Positions 46,414 through 56,452 of a DNA stretch of 64,000 bases are shown here, in pieces. The notes under the pieces were generated by a model. The model saw only the letters and a program-made list of their open reading frames with translations. It was not told where the DNA came from and ran no database searches. Within the stretch, counting starts at the first letter, position 1. Every line of letters begins with the position of its first letter. The stretch is from Climacium dendroides. Lineage: Eukaryota; Streptophyta; Bryopsida; Hypnales; Climaciaceae. A program made the position numbers and the translations under genes. Location: contig OX467082.1 in assembly GCA_950106755.1 (NCBI GenBank), positions 34,534,001 through 34,598,000 of the forward strand, read 5' to 3'.

Positions 46414-47735
46414 ACTACTCATATAATCTGCGGGATGAGCAATTTTTTGATGTTAATAATCTTTCATCTTCGTAAACTAGAAATTTAATGACTATGGTTG
46501 GATCAATGTGTTTCGTTTCCAGGAGGGTTCAGAAAAGGTGATTTTGCCTGAGGGCACCACCATTACATGCATGCACGTTATGTATTCTCCCTCTGCGCCT
46601 TGGAGCTTGATCAGTTATCGAGATGTGCGTACCAACGGTTTTCACCTCTCAACTAGAATTATAGATAGGCGAGAGGCTCTGATTTTTGTACAGAACAATA
46701 AAATTGTGGAACAGCCTTTGCTACGGCAAATGGTTTGTATCGGATTCCAATCCGGCCATATATTGTTTCTAATTTTGCTATATCTTCTAAAAATAATAAA
46801 ACTTCCATTTAGCATGGAAAATTGGGCCATCCAAGCTCAATTTTGTTTCGTAAGATCATTCCTTGTATTGTTGGCCATAACTTACAGTCAGCAGATGTCA
46901 ATTCTATGACATTATGTCATGCATGTGTACAGGGCAAGTTTATTGCCAAACCATTTTCATAGAAAATTCCCCATGAATTGCCACCAATGTTATCTAGACT
47001 ACAAGGTGATATTTGTGACCTAATATCTCCTATGTCTGGACCACTCTGATATTTTTTGGTTTTGGTGGATGTATCGGATAGACAGTCGCATGTGTCTTTA
47101 CTATCATCTAAAAATTTGTTTTTTGCCAATTTACTTTCTATATTGATCCGTTTCAAAGCTCATTTCCTTGATTATCCAATTAAAACATTACGAGTGGATA
47201 ATACTCAAGAATTTCGGTCAAAATCTTTTGAAGATTATTGTACTGCTACAGGGATTGAGTTAACTTATTTCATTTCATACAAGCATACTTAAAATGGTTT
47301 AGAGGAATCTTTTATTAAACGGATCCAACTCATCACGAGGCCATTGCTTCTTCATGCAAATTTGCCTTCATCTATGTGGGGCCACGCCGTTCTACACGCC
47401 GCAAATTTAATTCGCCTTCGTCCTTCAAGTGTGAACATTGCTTCTTCACAATAGCTTCTTTCAGGACGCATTCTCAATGTCTCTCACTTGCGAGTCTTTA
47501 GTTGTCATGTATGGGTTTCAATTCCGGAACCGCAACGATATATTATTGGTTCACATCGGCAAGAAGGTATTTATGTTGGCTTTGATTCTCCAAGTATTAT
47601 TCATTATATTACTCCATCAATTGGTACATTACTACGTGCTCGTTTTGCTAATTGTCGATTTAAAGAAGACTTATTTCCATTTTTAAAAGGAGGAGCATCT
47701 ACTCTAGAGACTTCTACTGACCTTACATTTTAAGT
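46414..47735 (+). pseudogene. pol: copia protease remnant and integrase, multiply broken
   Basis: No clear protease active-site triplet (DTG/DSG) is seen. A pre-integrase region follows: SPSAPWSLISYRDVRTNGFH, then LGHPSS and CHACVQGKFIAKPF. The latter gives the H/C zinc-binding motif. The integrase core keeps the three acidic landmarks in LVLVDVSDRQSHV, LRVDNTQEF and NGLEESFIKRIQL. Stops interrupt the frame near 47,047 (TGA) and 47,290 (TAA); both could be C-to-T changes. The remainder to about 47,735 matches the integrase C-terminal part in two frames. Confidence 0.75.
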
Positions 47736-48291
47736 ACCTCAGACATTTACATCCAATCCTGACTTAACGATGTCTATGGCTGAAACTGAAGTTTCTAAGA
47801 TTTTGTATTTGCAAAAGATTGCCAATCAAGCACTTAATGGCTTTCATGATGTACAGATTACTAGAAATCTGTTGAATGAAGCTCATAATCTTCCTGCTCG
47901 AGTTTCTATGCCAAACACTACAATAGCACCAACTCTTCAATTGACAAGCAAACGAACTTGTGGACCAGATAAGCAACCATGTAAACGAAAAGCAATCACA
48001 GATGCTATTAATCATTTTCTACCTACAGCATCTAATGCCAATTTTGTCAAGTCACTTACAAATGATTGTCCATCTACTTCTCAAAGCAATATTCTTATTC
48101 ACAAACAGGAAAAGTTATTGAATACAGAATTATCTGTGATGTATTGCGGTACAGGAGATGTATGGGATAGGGCAAAAACAAACATCAACGATTCCTTCAT
48201 TTATATAATTGCGTAGAATTTTTCTTGCGAGAAGGATGATCTTGAGCTACGTATAATTGAAGAAGCGATGCATCGCTTAGATTGGCTAAAG

Positions 48292-49866
48292 TAGAAAGCT
48301 GCTATTGAAGAGGAGTATGCTTCTTTGAACAAAAGACAAGTATTTGGTCCTATCATGGACAATCTCACTACTCGACCTCTTGGATATAAATTGGTATTTG
48401 TATGCAAACGCAACGACAAAGGTTACATTATTTGTAACAAAGTTTGTTTGGTTGCTCAAGGTTTCATACAAAAATTTGGTATTGATTACGATATCATTTA
48501 TTCTCCAGTTATGGATTCCATAACTTTCCGATACCTTATTGGAATAGCAATTTATGCCTATCTTGAGATGAGTTTTATGGATGTAGTGACAGCTTATTTT
48601 TATGGCTCACTTCATGTGAATATTTACATGAAAGTTCCTCCTGGTCTTGAAACCACTAGTTCAAATCCATCTATTTCAAGCAAACATCATGGCGTTAAAC
48701 TACAACGTGCAATATATGGTTTGAAACAATCTGAACGTATGTGGTATCAACGACTACGACAATTTTTTATTGAGTATGGCTTTATAAATGATGCTTTGCT
48801 TCCATGTTTCTTTATCAAAAGAGAAAAAGATGGATTTGTTATTATTGCCGTTTATGTTGATGATTTGAATCTTATGGGCACCAAATCTATATGTATTGAA
48901 ACCACTCAACTTCTTATTTGTGAATTCGAGATGAAGTTACTTGGCAAAACTACATTTTGCATTGGTTTACAAGTTTGTCATATAAAAGATGGCAGCATTT
49001 TTCTTTCACAGTCTACTTATATCAATCGAATCCTCAAAAAATTCAATATGATTGATGCTTATCCGTTGTCTACACCTATGGTTGGTCGTAGTACAAAAGA
49101 AGATGATCCTTATTGCCCTTGCGCGGAGGAGGAGGAAACATTGGGTGAACAATATCCATACCTCGCAGCGGTCAGAGCACTCTTGTATTTGGTTACATCC
49201 ACGAATCTTGATATTGCATTTGCATTCAGTGTCCTTGCAAGGCATAGTTCTTGGCCTACACTAAAGCATTGGAATGACATTAAACATCTTTTCCGTTATT
49301 TGAAAGGAACTGAAGATTTGGGACTTCACTACACTCGATCTGCAGATCCAACATTGGCTGGATATGCTGATGCTGGATATAGATCTGATCCAGCAACATT
49401 CAAATTACAAACGAGTTATGTTTTCTTACGACATGGAGCTGCAATTTCTTGGAAATCAGTGAAGCAAACCATTACTACTACATCTTCTAATCACGTAGAA
49501 ATTATCGCTTTACATGAAGCATCTAAAGAATGTATTTGGCTATGGTCAATTGACAAGTTTATTCGAACGAATTGTGGGTTGTCATATGATGATTCTCCAA
49601 CTGTCTTATATGAAGACAACAATGCTTGTATTGCACAAATGCAAGTAGGTTTTGTTAAAGGTGACCAAGCAAAACATATTGATCCAAAGTACTTCAGTTT
49701 TACACACGACTTGATCACCAACAAAGCCCTTGAAATCAAGAAAGTTTCATCAGCTGATAATCTTGCTGATCTTTTTACCAAGGTTCTTCCATTATCTGTT
49801 CATTGTCAACTTATTCATGGCATTGGCATGCGGCGACTTAATATTTTAGAGCAAGAGATTCAATAA
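48292..49866 (+). CDS. pol: copia reverse transcriptase / RNase H, long intact frame
   Basis: This frame is open for about 524 codons after a stop at 48,289-48,291 that replaces an expected Trp or Lys codon. RT motifs are LVAQGFIQKFGIDYDI, YSPVMDSITFRYLI, MDVVTAYFYG, YGLKQSERMWYQRL and the catalytic VYVDDLN. RNase H motifs are GYADAGYRSDP, an E in SNHVEIIALHEA, LYEDNNACIAQ and KHIDPKYFSF, so the expected acidic and His residues are present. The protein would copy element RNA into DNA in virus-like particles. As it depends on an upstream polyprotein that is broken, it is probably not expressed alone. A connecting region (47,770-48,216) upstream is partly open. Confidence 0.85.
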
Positions 49867-50089
49867 ATTTTTTTTATGAAAATTTGTAAACCTTTTGATA
49901 TCCTTCTATAGTTTTTTCCCATTGGATTTTACTATAAGAATGGATTAAAAAAGGTACTATATTCTTTTTTCTTCATCTATAGTTTTGTCCTTGATTATAA
50001 TCAAGATTTTTCCAGATAAGGTTTTAATGAGTCAGCAACTGTAAACTTATGAGATTACGGAATTACATATAAAAGGTGGGGATCGTGGT

Positions 50090-50345
50090 GAGAACCATGG
50101 TTTTGGAATCAGTGCAGGAGCTTGTTATCCATCTTGGAGTACCATGCATCTTGCTACATCACAGCTCAGGGGTAGAGTAGCAGGTCGGTTGTTTATTCCT
50201 GCCTTACTAGCTATACCAAGCTGCGAGTTTCTCGAATCAGTCGACGAGTATTGAACCTCGGACCGATCGGTTGACCGCCAACTTACAAAGCCAGCTGACC
50301 AAGTTCACGACTTGGTGACAGTGGCTGGTTTTTGATCGATTTTAT
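50090..50345 (-). other. GC-richer block in the 3' part of the copia element, tRNA/SINE-like motifs
   Basis: Between RNase H and the nested MITE lies sequence less AT-rich than its surroundings. On the minus strand it contains TGGCTTTGTAAGTTGG and, about 30 bp later, CGAGGTTCAATACTCG. These resemble the A and B boxes of a tRNA-derived promoter. No full cloverleaf can be folded and no target duplication is clear, so a SINE is only a possibility. It may simply be the element's own 3' untranslated region. Confidence 0.25.
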
Positions 50346-50385
50346 ACATACCATTGGCTATTTCATATTAGATTTTTATTTTATA

Positions 50386-50599
50386 CACTACAAAAAATAG
50401 TGTCCAAATTGATAGAAACTGGTCCAAATCAATTAGTCCTAATTGACAAAAAAATGACAAATTTTTGTCACTTTAGACAAAAAATTGTCCGAATTGCTAG
50501 AAAATTGTCCAAATTGACAAAAATCTGTCAATTTTTTGTCAATTCGGACTAATTCATTCGGACCAAATTTTGTCAATTTGGACAATTTTTTTTGTAGTG
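50386..50599. mobile_element. CACTA-type MITE, 214 bp, nested in the copia element
   Basis: The element starts CACTACAAAAAATAGTGTCC and ends with TTTTTTTTGTAGTG. It is flanked by a perfect 3-bp duplication ATA (50,383-50,385 and 50,600-50,602), as expected for CACTA (CMC) transposons. The interior is a palindromic array of GTCCAAATTG, GTCCGAATTG and their complements, so the whole can fold into one hairpin. No ORF is present. Movement would need a transposase in trans. It inserted after the retrotransposon arrived. Confidence 0.9.
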
Positions 50600-50621
50600 A
50601 TAATATTTTATTCATATTATG

Positions 50622-50636
50622 TTGAGCAAGGAGGAG
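50622..50636 (+). other. Polypurine tract of the copia element
   Basis: TTGAGCAAGGAGGAG lies directly before the 3' LTR, the expected position of the plus-strand primer for retrotransposon DNA synthesis. Confidence 0.85.
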
Positions 50637-50866
50637 TGTTAAGAAATGTAGTTTCTAATGTGAACGCTCACTATAATGGTGAGTGACACGTATCATGAGG
50701 ATTAGGTGAATTCCTCATGACCAATAGGAGAAGACAACTATTCATTGTCTCTCTCCTTTCTTCCCTTGTATATACTTCAAACTCCCTAATGAAGTTGTAT
50801 TCTTTTGAGTGTATCTTTTGAGTGTTTTCATGCTTTGAGTTTTTGCTTCATATTTTATCCTCAACA
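50637..50866 (+). repeat. 3' LTR of the copia element
   Basis: The LTR has the same 230-bp length and ends as the 5' LTR, with nine substitutions. Six of the eight transitions have A or T here against G or C in the 5' LTR, including one at a CG (TTCGTA to TTCATA). This suggests methylation-linked decay of this copy. Confidence 0.93.
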
Positions 50867-52536
50867 AAATTCATTGAAATCATTTTTTGGCCCTCCAAAA
50901 AATAGGATAGGTACACTTCACAAGCTCTCTTTTCTACAAAAAAGATGTCCAAAATGGTGGTGCTTCTTTATACACTTTTTCTTAAACAAGTTGTGCATAT
51001 ATTTGAAATTTTTAAAATCATTTGGAATTGTACAACATATAGGAAAAAAATTGTAACTAGACAATAGTAGAGAATGATTTTTAACAAATTGGTCCAAAAG
51101 GATCTATGTAAGAACATTAGTATAAATTCCCAAAGAGAGGTTTCAGTTTTCCCATTCCATTAGCAAAATAGTAGAAACTCCAATTGTTAGCCTACGGGTG
51201 AAGAAAAATCAAGATGAATCATGAGAGGGCATCTACAACTTAAGTACGGTAGTTTGAAGTGGAAATCATGCCAAGAGTCCAACGGAATAATCGGCTCGCC
51301 AAGATTCCCTTCTATTTGGAAGATTCTCTTTTTACCAAAAGTTAAAGGAGATAGCAGGATTTGATTCTCCTTCCTTAGATGTGCAAAACGGAAATATAAG
51401 TTTGCACATCCCTTGTGGAACTCCATGAAAGGTTCCATGAAAATTCTCGGTTTTTTCTGATCTTCAAAAGATCTTTTTCCGGATAGTCAACTATTGGAAG
51501 TAATGATGGGAAATTCTTAGAAATTATCCAGGTAGCGGTAAAATCTCACTAAAAATTAGGGTAGTTTTTTTTTATGTTAATAACAATATCTAATAAGTTT
51601 CGTAGCATTCCGATAGTCAAAAAATGCAAAACCATCAAGATCCTCCAAAATTGGCAAATTTAAAGATTAATTGTAGAGTTCATCGGCGTATGGGGAGCAT
51701 ACGGAATTGGATTAAGGTCGAAGTGGGGTCTTTTCTTACTCCCTTACACCTACTAAAGAGCCTAGGCTAGTTACTTTTCTTAAAAAAATTGATCTCCAAA
51801 AGTTGGGGTTTTATCCAATTTTGGTCTTCTAGTTAGCGCTAGAAATCTTTGTGATTTTGACGTAGGAAAAAGGGGTGGGAGTTTTCTTAGACTAAAAATG
51901 GCCTTTTGAAGCCAATGGTGCAATCCGTTTGTGATTTGGAGCATTCTCCAAAAGTTAGAAGTTTAGACCAACGTAGAAAGTTAAAAAATTAGAATTAGGA
52001 TGAAAATCTAAAATGATAGGTTTGCTTGGAGTGCACTCCAAGTCTTCTTTGATTTTGGGGACTTGGAGAAGGTATATAAGGCCTCCCCTCCTCACTCACT
52101 CCATCTCTCTTGTAGTCTCATGGTCTTTTAAGTTTTGGCCCTTTAGGCCATAGTTTGTGTTTCTTCATTGTGTCATTTGGAGAAGTTTTGATTGGAACAA
52201 AACTCTCAAAGTCTAGTTGTGTACTAGTTTGGGCCATACTTTGTGTTTCTTCTTTGTGTCATTTGGAGAAGTTTTGGTTGGAACAAAGCTCTCAAAGTCT
52301 AATTGTGTACTAGTTTAGGCCATAGTTTTTGTACTAATCATAGAGGTTCTTCCTTTGTGATTGGCGATGCCGCTTAGGGGAGCCTCTAGTGTTTGATTTA
52401 AAATATTTTGTGAACTAACACTATCGTATTAATTCGCGTGTTTGAAAGTCATACTAACACTTGTACTAACATACATTGTAACCGTGATTATACTAACACA
52501 TACTTGTTTTAAGTATTTTTTTTGGTTTTTGAAAAT

Positions 52537-52740
52537 ACGGCGGAGCTTTGACTTCAAGTCCTAGGATTATTATAGAAATTTGATGATTTCCTAAAAGACG
52601 GCAAAGCTTTGACTTCAAGTCCTAAGATTGTTGTAGAACTTTGATGATTTTCTAAAAGACGACGGAGCTTTAACTTCAAGTCCTAGGATTGTGATAGAAA
52701 TTTAATGATTTTCTAAAAGACGGCGAAGCTTTTGCTTTAT
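52537..52740 (+). repeat. 61-bp tandem repeat, three copies plus a partial one
   Basis: Units start at 52,537, 52,598, 52,659 and 52,720. Each starts ACGGCGGAGCTTTGACTTC or a variant and ends GATTTTCTAAAAG. Unit A has the same GGCGAAGCTTTG box four times but with longer spacing, so the box is a family trait and the regular 61-bp amplification is specific to unit B. Confidence 0.8.
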
Positions 52741-52821
52741 TACTAATCTCAAGTGTCTCCCTTTTTATTAGTTTTTTAGGAACTAAAGTTTGGAATTGAA
52801 CAAGAATTGTTTTGCAAGTAT

Positions 52822-52929
52822 AGGACACTTAGGACACTTAGGACACTTAGGACACTTAGGACACTTAGGACACTTAGGACACTTAGGACACTTAGGACAC
52901 TTAGGACACTTAGGACACTTAGGACACTT
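52822..52929 (+). repeat. Minisatellite, 12 perfect copies of AGGACACTT
   Basis: The 108 bp consist of twelve exact 9-bp units. Because 9 is a multiple of 3, all six frames stay open and give false proteins (LGH, CPK and LSV repeats). Unit A has a single related CACTTAGGAAAGATCC at the same place, so the array expanded in unit B only. Confidence 0.97.
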
Positions 52930-53059
52930 AGAAAGATCCATTGCTTGGAAGGCACAATGGACCGACGGTAGAACACCCATAGAATAGGACCGATTTTAAG
53001 AACCTGGTTGTGTTTGCTGATTTACCAAGGGTGGGTAAATAAGCGCTCACAACTACCCA

Positions 53060-53260
53060 CAAACAAAAATTTCCATAACTTTTGACTGATTGATCAAAAT
53101 GGAATGATTCAAAGCTTTCCATATATATAGAATTTCAGAAAAACAACTTCAAATTTTTTTTTAATAAAAATGATTTTTTTAATCTGCCCAAATTGGCAAA
53201 ACTGCCCATTTACGAAAAAAGCAATATATTAGGTTTTAACTGTTGACTCCTATTTTCAAA
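53060..53260 (+). repeat. Dispersed repeat family R1, partial copy 3
   Basis: AACTACCCACAAACAAAAATT, AACTTTTGACTGATTGATCA, AAAATGGAATGATTCAAAG, AAATGATTTTTTTAATCTGC and AAACTGCCCATTT are in the same order as in the other R1 copies. The copy begins directly after unit B and lacks the right end. Confidence 0.5.
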
Positions 53261-55084
53261 TGTCATAAAATATAGTACATATAGAAGATATTTATTGTCC
53301 TCACCTTCTCTTAAAATTTAGATAAAAAATATGAAAATTTGTAGTCACACGCACCTGCTCTAAAAAATTATGTAGTTTAAAACTCAACATGGTCCATTGG
53401 AGGTTAAGTACAACGTATGACCTGTGGACAGTTCCATGTGAAGGGATTTATGACCTAATTTTGTCAAATAGATATTTGTATATTTGAACTACATTTTGCT
53501 AAAGTATTTGCTCCATTTTGTTTGTATGTACAACTAAAAACTTGTTACAATACAAGGGCCAAATAGCTAAGTTTTGTAAAAATTCATAGATTTGTGATTT
53601 CTAGAATTTGTTCATAAGACCCTTTCCATTGAATTGAATTGTTAATAGATTATATTTTATATTCATTATTTTATGGGTTGTTTTTTAACATATTCAATCA
53701 AAATAATCCCTAAAAGACAAAGCTGCGTTTTGTTGGTCAACATAGTAATTTGGCATCATTTGGAGAGCTCACTACGAATGGAGTCTTTATTCTTGTTAAA
53801 AAATTTGAAAGTACATGTTGACGAGGAATAAATGGAAGGCCCAATTTTTTTTAATTTTGATTACATGCTCAAATTTTTTTGTATGATAATAGTTTTATTT
53901 CCTCAATTTGGGCACTGAAGGCATATAAGTAGCAATAGATTTTCTTAAAAAACAGTTTTGAAATTTCTTTTGTAGATTTTTGAATACAGATAAAATTTTG
54001 AATCATTCCACCATGATTAATCTCTAAAATTCTTTGAGTAGGTTTTCACCCAAAACGCTCCAAATTAAGAACAAGTATCAAAATTTAAAATAAAATAAAA
54101 TTGGGGACACATCCACCATAAGATCTTCTACTATGATGCTTTGAAAAGATGTGGAAAAAATTTCACAAATTTTCACCATGTAGATTGCAAGGTATTAGCG
54201 TTTGAATTGACAAGAAGTCTTTTTTTGGTCTTGTGATAAACATGGAAGATGCATTTTATAAGGTCTCATTTGTATGAAAAAATGTCCATAATGGTTGCAA
54301 CTATTTGAATTAATTCTTGAAGGTAAGTTGGATACATGCTTGAATTTTTTTTGATCATTTGAAATTGTACAACATATAGGAAAAAAATAGAAAAAAAAAA
54401 AAGTGCAAATGAATAGAAATACTAAATTCTTAATACTTTTGTTATGGAATTGAATAATTCTAATACCAATGGTTGCAATGTTTCAATAAGAAATCTACAT
54501 CCTACGGTTTGATTTTTTATAAAAATTGAAAATTGAATAAGATAAAGAACTCCAAAGTTCTTAGAATAGACTAGTGAATCTTTGTGATGTTGCCACAACC
54601 AAAATAAAAGTAAAAGTCATTTTTTCATTTTGTTTAATCCTTGAAATTCAATCATTTTCACATTTCAAAATTCAATAATTCAATTTTTATTTTTTAAAAT
54701 TCATAACTTCTACAATGTAGGTCCAAACACCACAAAATTGGCATGAATAGAAAGCCTTATTCTCAAAAGAGAAATAGGCACGAAGAGAAAGCTCTAGGCA
54801 CAAAGGAGTGCAAGGGCCTTGTTTTGTGGTATTTGAACATGCGATGCAAAAGTTATGAATTTTTTAAAATAAAGAATAATTTCATTTTATTTTTTGATTC
54901 ATAAAAACTTTGAAATTCAATAACTTTCAAACTCTAACTCCAAACGCCCCAAAACAAAGTGCATGCACCCCTTTGAGCAAAAAACTTTCAAGCAGTTCAT
55001 CTAACACCTTAAAATTTGTTAGATTTCAATGTATCAAACAAACAATCAAAACAAAACAAAACAACCTATCTTAAAGATATTGAT
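53261..55084. other. AT-rich decayed repeats, no gene
   Basis: An inverted partial R1 end is visible at about 53,690-53,830 (ATCCCTAAAAGACAAAG, then CAACATAGTAATTTGG and GAGCTCACTACGAATGGA). No frame over 60 codons or domain is present. Confidence 0.4.
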
Positions 55085-55450
55085 AATCCATAACTGCTCG
55101 CCAACTAAAACTCCTCTTAACTTTTGATTCATTGATCAAAATGAAATGACTCAGCTTTCCACATATACATAATTCTAAGAAACTAATTTCAATTTTTTTT
55201 ATGAAAAAAGTAATTTGCTTTGATTTGCCAAGAGCCCCAAACTGCTTGTCTAGTGAAAAAAACTACATATTATACAGTAACTTCTTAATTGTCTAGTCAA
55301 AAGTTATGAAAAATTTTGGGCCTTAAAAAAATCTTGTCTCCATGTTGTGTGAAAATTTCAGCAAAAAAAATAAAAAAGATCCATTTATAGTGAGTTGCCC
55401 AAAATTCCTATGTTGCACAAAACTACAACTTGGTCCTTTTGGGGTTAATG
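55085..55450 (+). repeat. Dispersed repeat family R1, copy 4
   Basis: The order matches copies 1 and 2: AACTTTTGATTCATTGATCA, CCCAAACTGCTTG, GTCTAGTCAAAAGTTATGAA, GTGTGAAAATTTCAGC, TATAGTGAGTTGCCC, CTATGTTGCAC and the end CTTGGTCCTTTTGGGGTTAA. Confidence 0.6.
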
Positions 55451-56452
55451 AAATGAATGTAATGGTGAGTTTCAATTTGCAAGCAATTATAGATTTTTTA
55501 CTAAAATAAATAAATTTAAGTCCTTCATTAAACTCAATTTTTAATATTTTGAAATAAATAAATAAAAATTACATGTTTGTTGTTCATTAAAACCTTAGAG
55601 CCATTGGTTATAGAATTTTTCTATTTAATAAATAAATTCTTAACAATTTTTGTATTTTGAATCATTCTCTATATTTTTCTATTCATTATTTTCTTCCTAT
55701 GTGATGTTCAATTCCAAATGATTTGAAATTTTTGAAGCATATAGCCAAATTGCCTTGAAGAATGAATCCAAAGAAGCACAAACTACCAATTTGGACATTC
55801 ATTTATACAAATGCAATGTTGTGAAGTGCATTTGCCTTATTATTGGAGGTCCCAAAAATGCTTTGCATTACTAGAAACGCTAAAAAATTGTAGTCTGCAC
55901 AATGGAAATGCCTTCATTATAAAATTTGGTACTAAAACTAAAAATGGCAATTTCGGAGCGTTTTCTGTTGAAACACTTTTTTGAATTTCTAGGGAATAAA
56001 TTTTCTTGGTATGTTCATTTTAGATTCTATGATTGCCATTGTAGATGTTATTATTTTATCTTCATATTCGTGAAGAATGGAAATTAATCATAACAAAACT
56101 TCGTTCCATAAGAGAATGATGCATGTACGGTTCACGTGCACACAAATGACATGTATAATACATCAAAACATCAACATATCCATAGAAAGAAAAACATAAA
56201 TATACAATTTCTACATGAATGAACACTAAGATCATGCTCTACTGTGTAACAAGCTAAGAAAAACCTCGACGACGAGACTTCTAGTATGTACAACACTATT
56301 GGGAACGTTCGACGTCAACACACTATCGTCCTCAGTAATAGCATGAGACAATATATGTGAAGGAATCGAATTTGTAATGGGATGAAGAACTGGACGCTTC
56401 TTCATTCGTCGAAATCTCTGTCGAGATTCCTCAACCTCCAATGCCATTGAGG
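55451..56452. other. AT-rich spacer, no gene
   Basis: The segment includes a decayed TTAA-type terminus near 55,985-56,005 (GAATTTCTAGGGAATAA). A 74-codon minus frame at 56,232-56,456 starts only with TTG and overlaps the predicted last exon of the next locus in another frame; it is not called. Confidence 0.4.

Larger units (their letters stand above)
44410..50866 (+). mobile_element. Ty1-copia LTR retrotransposon, full length but decayed
   Basis: The element is 6,457 bp, bounded by two 230-bp LTRs and a perfect 5-bp target duplication AAATT (44,405-44,409 and 50,867-50,871). Domain order is gag, pre-integrase zinc motif, integrase, reverse transcriptase, RNase H, which is the copia order. 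The two LTRs differ at 9 of 230 positions (8 transitions, 1 transversion), so the insertion is not very recent. The gag-integrase half contains several frame breaks, while the RT-RNase H part is open for over 500 codons. A CACTA-type MITE is nested near the 3' end. It replicates by reverse transcription of its RNA and inserts by integrase; this copy cannot be autonomous. Confidence 0.95.
51107..53051 (+). mobile_element. LTR-like repeat unit B, 1.95 kb
   Basis: The unit begins TGTAAGAACATTAG and ends GCGCTCACA. It is collinear with unit A at 21,542-25,061. About 960 bp from the start a clear TATA box occurs (GGTATATAAGGC, about 52,070-52,081), followed by C/T-rich sequence and CTCACTCACTCC; the equivalent place in unit A has AGTATTTAAGGG. 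This is the layout of an LTR with U3, promoter and transcribed part. No matching internal domain or second LTR is adjacent, so it is a candidate solo LTR. The target duplication is not clear (ATCTA against ACTAC). Confidence 0.55.

Noticed and set aside
50225..50310. A true tRNA gene on the minus strand
   Set aside because: A T-arm-like hairpin is visible but acceptor, D and anticodon arms cannot be paired.
52776..52987. Open frames encoding LGH, CPK or LSV repeats
   Set aside because: They are produced by a 9-bp minisatellite, which keeps every frame open.
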